A DNA stretch of 64,000 nucleotides from Fluviibacter sp039805725 (GTDB taxonomy: Bacteria > Pseudomonadota > Gammaproteobacteria > Burkholderiales > Rhodocyclaceae). Below the pieces are notes generated by a model. It saw only the letters and a program-made list of their open reading frames with translations. It ran no database searches and was not told the DNA's origin. Shown here in pieces: positions 59,733 through 64,000 of the stretch; the stretch's first letter is position 1; every line of letters starts with the position of its first letter. The position numbers and the translations under genes were made by a program. The stretch is taken from assembly GCA_039805725.1 (NCBI GenBank), contig JBDLTT010000051.1, positions 1-64,000 of the forward strand. The letters are read 5' to 3'.

Positions 59733-61811
59733 TTACTCACCCAGCGGCGCCGCACCGAATACCCGCTCCTTGAGCCGGAATAGCTGATCACGGGTCTGCG
59801 CGGCCGCCTCGAATTCCAGATTCTTGGCGTGCTTCTGCATGGCCTGTTCCAGCTTGCGGATCTCCTGCGCCAGCTCTTTTTCGGACATCGACTCGTAGGC
59901 CTTTTGCCCCTGGGTGGCTTTCGGTAGATTGCTAACGCCATCGATGGCGTTGTAACCGGTCGTATAAACGCCGTCGATAATGTCTTTGATGCGCTTCTGC
60001 ACGCCGCGCGGCACGATACCATGCGCCTTGTTGAATTCCAGCTGCTTGTGGCGACGTCGCTCCGTTTCATCGATGGCACGGCGCATCGAGCCGGTCATCT
60101 TGTCGGCGTAGAGAATCGCTGTACCATTCAAGTGCCGAGCCGCCCGACCGATGGTCTGGATCAACGAGGTTTCCGACCGCAGAAAGCCTTCCTTGTCGGC
60201 ATCGAGAATGGCTACGAGTGACACTTCGGGAATATCGAGACCTTCGCGCAACAGGTTAATGCCGACCAGCACCTGAAATACGCCCAGACGCAAATCGCGG
60301 ATGATCTCGACCCGTTCCACCGTGTCGATGTCGGAGTGCAAATAACGCACCTTCACGCCATTCTCGGTCAGATAATCGGTCAGGTCTTCGGCCATCCTTT
60401 TGGTGAGCGTGGTCACCAGCACGCGCTCTTCCAGGGCGACCCGCTTACGGATCTCGCCGAGCAGATCATCGACTTGCGTCGTTGCCGGGCGCACTTCCAC
60501 CACCGGATCGACCAGACCGGTCGGCCGGACCACTTGTTCCACGACCTGCCCCGCGTGCTGCTTCTCGTAGTCGGCCGGCGTGGCACTCACAAAAATTGCC
60601 TGGCGCATTCGCTGTTCGAATTCGTCGAACTTCAAAGGCCGGTTATCCAGCGCCGATGGCAAACGGAAGCCATAATTGACCAGATTTTCCTTACGCGAGC
60701 GATCACCACGATACATCCCGCCCACCTGGCCAATCGCGACGTGCGACTCGTCAATAAAGATCAGAGCGTTATCCGGCAGATAGTCGATCAGCGTCGGTGG
60801 TGGCTCACCGGCCTGCCGACCGGACAAATGGCGCGAGTAGTTTTCGATGCCTTTGCAGAAGCCGATCTCACTCAACATCTCGATATCAAATTTAGTCCGC
60901 TGCTCGATGCGTTGCGCCTCAACCAGTTTGGCTTCGGCTAAAAAAGCCGCCTTCTGTACATTCAGTTCTTCTTTGATGCCCTCAACCGCGCGCAGAACCG
61001 TGGCTCGTGGCGTTACATAATGGCTAGACGGATAAACCGTGAAGCGCGACAACCGCTGACGGATCTCGCCGGTCAGCGGATCAAACAACTGGAGTCGCTC
61101 GATCTCATCGTCAAACAACTCAATCCGCACCGCGTGTTCGGCGTGCTCGGCCGGGAACACATCAATCACATCGCCGCGCACGCGAAACGTCCCGCGCTGA
61201 AAATCCATCTCGTTGCGCGTGTACTGCATCTCGGCCAGCCGTTTGAGCAAGTCACGTTGGGCGACCTTGTCACCCTCACGCACATGCATGATCATCTGGT
61301 GGTACTCGTCGCGGTCACCGATACCGTAAATACACGATACCGTCGCAACGATAATACAATCGTTGCGCTCGATCAGACTCTTGGTCGCCGACAGGCGCAT
61401 CTGCTCGATATGCTCGTTGATCGATGAATCTTTTTCAATAAACAGATCCCGGCTCGGCACATAGGCTTCCGGCTGGTAATAGTCGTAATAAGAAACGAAA
61501 TACTCGACCGCGTTTTCAGGAAAGAATTCCTTGAACTCGGCATACAGCTGCGCGGCGAGCGTCTTGTTCGGCGCCAGCACCAGCGCCGGGCGTCCGCTGC
61601 GCGCAATCACATTCGCCATGGTATAGGTCTTGCCCGACCCCGTGACCCCGAGCAGCGTCTGGAACGACAGGCCGTCTTCCAGACCGGAAATCAGCTGATC
61701 GATCGCCGCCGGCTGATCGCCGGCCGGGGGAAACGGCTGATGAAGCCGGAAAGGGCTCCCCGCAAAGGTCACCACTTCGGCGTTTGCCGCAGGCGTAAAA
61801 CTATCGTCCAT
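59733..61811 (-). CDS. uvrB: Excinuclease ABC subunit B
   Basis: UvrB is the damage-verifying helicase-like core of nucleotide excision repair. From the ATG at 61811 it has 692 residues: Walker A GVTGSGKTYTMAN (about residues 55-67), the damage-binding beta-hairpin (YYDYYQPEAYVPSRDLFIEKD in full, core YYDYYQPEAYV), DEXX box DESH, helicase motifs VI (QTIGRAARH) and a C-terminal UVR domain (LEQAMQKHAKNLEFEAAAQTRDQ) for UvrC. A TTG at 61871 with AGGAAAC upstream would add 20 residues not found in the family. About 20 residues before the conserved FRLHQPFPPAGDQP are extra. Divergent from the aminotransferase; no LexA box noticed in the 110-base gap. Confidence 0.97.
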   Translation of the reverse strand: MDDSFTPAANAEVVTFAGSPFRLHQPFPPAGDQPAAIDQLISGLEDGLSFQTLLGVTGSGKTYTMANVIARSGRPALVLAPNKTLAAQLYAEFKEFFPENAVEYFVSYYDYYQPEAYVPSRDLFIEKDSSINEHIEQMRLSATKSLIERNDCIIVATVSCIYGIGDRDEYHQMIMHVREGDKVAQRDLLKRLAEMQYTRNEMDFQRGTFRVRGDVIDVFPAEHAEHAVRIELFDDEIERLQLFDPLTGEIRQRLSRFTVYPSSHYVTPRATVLRAVEGIKEELNVQKAAFLAEAKLVEAQRIEQRTKFDIEMLSEIGFCKGIENYSRHLSGRQAGEPPPTLIDYLPDNALIFIDESHVAIGQVGGMYRGDRSRKENLVNYGFRLPSALDNRPLKFDEFEQRMRQAIFVSATPADYEKQHAGQVVEQVVRPTGLVDPVVEVRPATTQVDDLLGEIRKRVALEERVLVTTLTKRMAEDLTDYLTENGVKVRYLHSDIDTVERVEIIRDLRLGVFQVLVGINLLREGLDIPEVSLVAILDADKEGFLRSETSLIQTIGRAARHLNGTAILYADKMTGSMRRAIDETERRRHKQLEFNKAHGIVPRGVQKRIKDIIDGVYTTGYNAIDGVSNLPKATQGQKAYESMSEKELAQEIRKLEQAMQKHAKNLEFEAAAQTRDQLFRLKERVFGAAPLGE

Positions 61812-61921
61812 GTTAGAATTTTCGTGCTGGTTCCTGTGCCCAATCGCACAGTTTAACGCCTCATTCTTCAAGTTTCCTCATTTTCTCCATGCCGGTTTCG
61901 CCGGCGCCCTCCGGAGCTGTT

Positions 61922-63121
61922 ATGACCTCGATTTTTGCTGATGTCGCACTTGCACCGCGCGACCCGATTCTCGGCCTGACCGAAGCCTTTAATGCGGACA
62001 ACCGCGCCACCAAGGTTAACCTTGGCGTCGGCGTCTACTACGACGACAATGGCAAACTGCCGCTGCTCAAAGCCGTGCGCGCCGCCGAAGAAGCCCGCAT
62101 GCAGAATCCTCCGGCGCGGGGCTATCAGCCGATCGAAGGCTCGGTCGCCTACGATCAGGCCGTTCAGGCGCTGCTCTTCGGTCACGACACGCAGTTGCTG
62201 CGCGACAAACGCGTCATCACCGCCCAGGCGATTGGGGGTACCGGCGCCCTGAAGATTGGCGCCGACTACCTGAAGCGTTTGGTACCGAATGCCACGGTCT
62301 ACATCAGCGACCCGTCCTGGGAAAACCACCGTGCGTTGTTCGAAGCCGCTGGTTTTCCGGTCAAAACCTACCGCTACTACGATGCCGCAACCCGTGGCGT
62401 GAACTTTACCGGCATGCTGGCCGATCTCAAGGCCATGCCAAAAGATTCGATCGTGCTGCTACACGCCTGCTGCCACAATCCGACTGGTGCCGACCTGAAC
62501 AACGATCAGTGGGATCAGGTGATCGATGCCATCCGTGCCAAGGGTTTAATCGCTTTCCTCGACATGGCCTATCAGGGCTTTGCCGAAGGCATCCAGCCAG
62601 ACGCAATCGTGCTGGACAAGTTTGCCCACTCGGGTCTGCAGTTCCTCGTGTCGTCGTCGTTCTCGAAGTCGTTCTCGCTGTATGGCGAACGTGTTGGCGC
62701 TCTGTCGATCGTCACCGAATCCGCAGACGAATCGGCACGCGTCATGTCACAGCTCAAGCGCGTCATCCGTACCAACTATTCCAACCCGCCGACCCATGGC
62801 GCCGCCATCGTCACCGCTGTGCTGACCAGCCCGGAATTGCGCGTCATGTGGGAGCACGAACTGGGGGAAATGCGGGATCGCATCCGCGCCATGCGCCATG
62901 CCCTCGTCGACAAGCTCAAGGCCAAGGGGGTGAAGCAGGACTTCAGCTTCGTCATTCAGCAACGCGGCATGTTCTCCTACACCGGCCTGTCCGCCGCACA
63001 AGTGGATATGCTGCGCGAGAAGTATGGCATTTACGCCGTATCGACTGGTCGTATCTGCCTGGCCGCGCTGAACAGCAAGAACATCGACGCCGTGGCCGAC
63101 GCCATCGCCGCCGTGCTCTAA
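61922..63121 (+). CDS. Aspartate/aromatic aminotransferase (class I)
   Basis: A PLP enzyme of the AspC/TyrB group that swaps amino groups between aspartate or aromatic amino acids and 2-oxoglutarate. The 399 residues start MTSIFADVALAPRDPILGLTEAFN. Visible are KVNLGVGVYYDDNGKLP, GGTGALKIGADYLK, the HNPTGADL motif, and the PLP lysine in SSSFSKSFSLYGERVGAL (about Lys249). The substrate-binding Arg is in YAVSTGRICLA. AspC and TyrB cannot be told apart by eye. It is divergent from uvrB, a common pair in beta- and gammaproteobacteria. An upstream in-frame ATG at 61889 is less likely. Confidence 0.95.
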   Translation: MTSIFADVALAPRDPILGLTEAFNADNRATKVNLGVGVYYDDNGKLPLLKAVRAAEEARMQNPPARGYQPIEGSVAYDQAVQALLFGHDTQLLRDKRVITAQAIGGTGALKIGADYLKRLVPNATVYISDPSWENHRALFEAAGFPVKTYRYYDAATRGVNFTGMLADLKAMPKDSIVLLHACCHNPTGADLNNDQWDQVIDAIRAKGLIAFLDMAYQGFAEGIQPDAIVLDKFAHSGLQFLVSSSFSKSFSLYGERVGALSIVTESADESARVMSQLKRVIRTNYSNPPTHGAAIVTAVLTSPELRVMWEHELGEMRDRIRAMRHALVDKLKAKGVKQDFSFVIQQRGMFSYTGLSAAQVDMLREKYGIYAVSTGRICLAALNSKNIDAVADAIAAVL

Positions 63122-63144
63122 CCGCGTTCATTCACTGCGACACC

Positions 63145-63170
63145 AAAACGCACCTTCGGGTGCGTTTTTT
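63145..63170. terminator. Terminator after the aminotransferase gene
   Basis: ACGCACC-TTCG-GGTGCGT, a 7-bp stem closed by a UUCG tetraloop with C-G closing pair, extended by A/T pairs and followed by a T-run. A-tract on the left may also serve the minus strand. It overlaps the stop of the PLD gene. Confidence 0.9.
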
Positions 63171-63723
63171 ATGGACGGTCTTTCGGACGATAGGTCTGTG
63201 AATGACGCTGGTGCTTCTGCCAGTTTTGCAGATACTTGTCGGCAACCGGTCCGGATTCAATGATCACGATGTTTTCTGCATTACTCCTCTCGGCGGCGCG
63301 GGTGAAGTTGTAGCTCCCCGTAATGACTACCTTGCCGTCGATGATCATGATCTTGTTATGGGCGATCGCATGACGGTCGTCGATCAGCGTCGGAATCCCC
63401 GCATGGCTGGCATAGTCTGCCGCCGAATACTTCTGGGTACGATTGCTCTTATCCAGCAGCAGCATCACATCGACGCCCCGCACTTGCGCATCGGCCAGCG
63501 CCTGCACGATCACCGGGTTCGTAAATGAGTAGGCCTGCACCCGGATCTCGCGCTTCGCGGTGCCGATCTCTTCCGTGATGGCGCTTTCCACCATGTGGCC
63601 CGGCGTGAAATAAGCGCGAATTCTGGTAACAGGCACTTCCACCGCCGCCTCGTTCGTCTGGGCGATGCTCATGACAGGGAAGATGCATAGAAGCAACCGC
63701 CCGATCCAGAATGGCCGTTTCAT
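63169..63723 (-). CDS. Phospholipase D-family endonuclease (Nuc-like), secreted
   Basis: A 184-residue single-domain PLD-family protein of the Nuc size class. A signal peptide (WIGRLLLCIFPVMSIAQT) leads to the HKD motif AHNKIMIIDGKVVITGSYNFTRAAERSNAEN (core HNKIMIIDGK, about residues 121-130, with the later Asn and Glu). Nuc enzymes work as dimers and cut DNA or RNA without metal; a periplasmic or secreted site is expected here. It lies 10 bases after the ankyrin gene on the same strand, so the two are likely co-transcribed. Its stop lies inside the aminotransferase terminator. Confidence 0.9.
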   Translation of the reverse strand: MKRPFWIGRLLLCIFPVMSIAQTNEAAVEVPVTRIRAYFTPGHMVESAITEEIGTAKREIRVQAYSFTNPVIVQALADAQVRGVDVMLLLDKSNRTQKYSAADYASHAGIPTLIDDRHAIAHNKIMIIDGKVVITGSYNFTRAAERSNAENIVIIESGPVADKYLQNWQKHQRHSQTYRPKDRP

Positions 63724-63733
63724 GGCAGCAGCG

Positions 63734-64000
63734 TCATTTCTTCTGAGTGGGCGGCGAACTTGATGAAAGCGGCATCATGGCCTTTTCCGTATCCGTCACC
63801 AACTCGTCCTCGGGCGGATCTACATAAGGCTCAGCGAGAACCGCTGAACGGCCAAAGCCGACCTTGGCCTGAGCCTGCATCACCTTCTCGGCAATATCGG
63901 TATTTCCCGCCTTTAACGCCCAGTCGACCGCGCTCTCACCGCCTTTTGTCCAGGTCGGGTCGGCGCCGGCCTCTAGCAATCGGTCCACCATCTCCTCCTG
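63734..64000 (-). CDS. Ankyrin-repeat protein, 5' end outside window
   Basis: The frame is open from its stop (63734-63736) to the right edge of the window, so the start is not seen; an internal ATG at 63991 is only the first Met in view. The visible part has one ankyrin repeat (VDRLLEAGADPTWTKGGESAVDWALKAG, core LLEAGADP and ALKAGN) and a second half-repeat (TDIAEKVMQ), then a Pro/Asp/Glu-rich tail ending in SSSSPPTQKK. Ankyrin repeats bind proteins; no partner is shown, but the secreted PLD nuclease gene follows directly. Confidence 0.75.
   Translation of the reverse strand, partial: QEEMVDRLLEAGADPTWTKGGESAVDWALKAGNTDIAEKVMQAQAKVGFGRSAVLAEPYVDPPEDELVTDTEKAMMPLSSSSPPTQKK

Noticed and set aside
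1..64000. CRISPR array, phage, IS element or rRNA genes
   Set aside because: No regularly spaced repeats, transposase, integrase or rRNA sequence was found when reading both strands.

Overview
The window is a stretch of proteobacterial core chromosome of roughly 57-60% GC by eye. It is most likely from a betaproteobacterium. The reasons are gene order (lplT-alr-radA; rpoE to mucD-lepA-lepB-rnc-era-recO-pdxJ-acpS-nagZ-uvrC-pgsA; the fab cluster linked to rpmF, yceD, maf, rluC and rne) and an EF-P of the Arg32 type next to its rhamnosyltransferase EarP. I cannot name the genus, and a deep-branching gammaproteobacterium is not excluded. No phage, insertion sequence, CRISPR array, rRNA or plasmid gene was seen.

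Left part (1-11.6 kb): a 3'-truncated lysophospholipid transporter, alanine racemase, RadA, a YgiQ-type radical SAM protein, a zinc-ribbon-tailed MscL, a group II truncated haemoglobin, TypA/BipA, the earP-efp pair, a DUF1289 protein and a MaoC-like hotdog protein. Accessory transport block (11.6-29.4 kb): a czcCBA-type heavy-metal RND operon on the minus strand, tRNA-Asn with clear promoter and terminators, a umuDC SOS polymerase operon, a four-gene mdtABC/muxABC-opmB-type drug RND operon on the plus strand, and dsbB.

Middle (29.4-45.5 kb): an RluA-family pseudouridine synthase, a small lipoprotein, tRNA-Gly, then a long minus-strand run that begins at rpoE and passes through a shortened rseA, rseC, mucD, lepA, lepB, rnc, era, recO, pdxJ, acpS, nagZ and uvrC to pgsA. 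It joins envelope-stress control, membrane protein export, ribosome and RNA maturation, cofactor and lipid synthesis and nucleotide excision repair. nadB is divergent from rpoE, and a YgfX-like protein faces nadB.

Right part (45.5-64 kb): the fatty acid and phospholipid initiation cluster yceD-rpmF-plsX-fabH-fabD-fabG-acpP-fabF (minus), maf and an RsmI-like methyltransferase (plus), a Gph-like phosphatase and rluC (minus), rne with a long leader (plus), a low-molecular-weight tyrosine phosphatase, a glycine-rich lipoprotein, uvrB divergent from an aromatic aminotransferase, and an ankyrin/PLD-nuclease pair that runs off the right end.

No single large unknown system is evident. The most unusual points are a sigma-E operon whose anti-sigma gene codes only for the cytosolic domain and which has no rseB, an MscL channel ending in a four-cysteine zinc ribbon, a UmuD with a DNA-binding-like N-terminal extension, a duplicated CCTTAAGG palindrome at the metal-efflux operon start, and a habit of convergent genes whose stop codons touch or overlap. 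The only gene-free stretch above 300 bases without an RNA gene is the rne leader (55102-55534).
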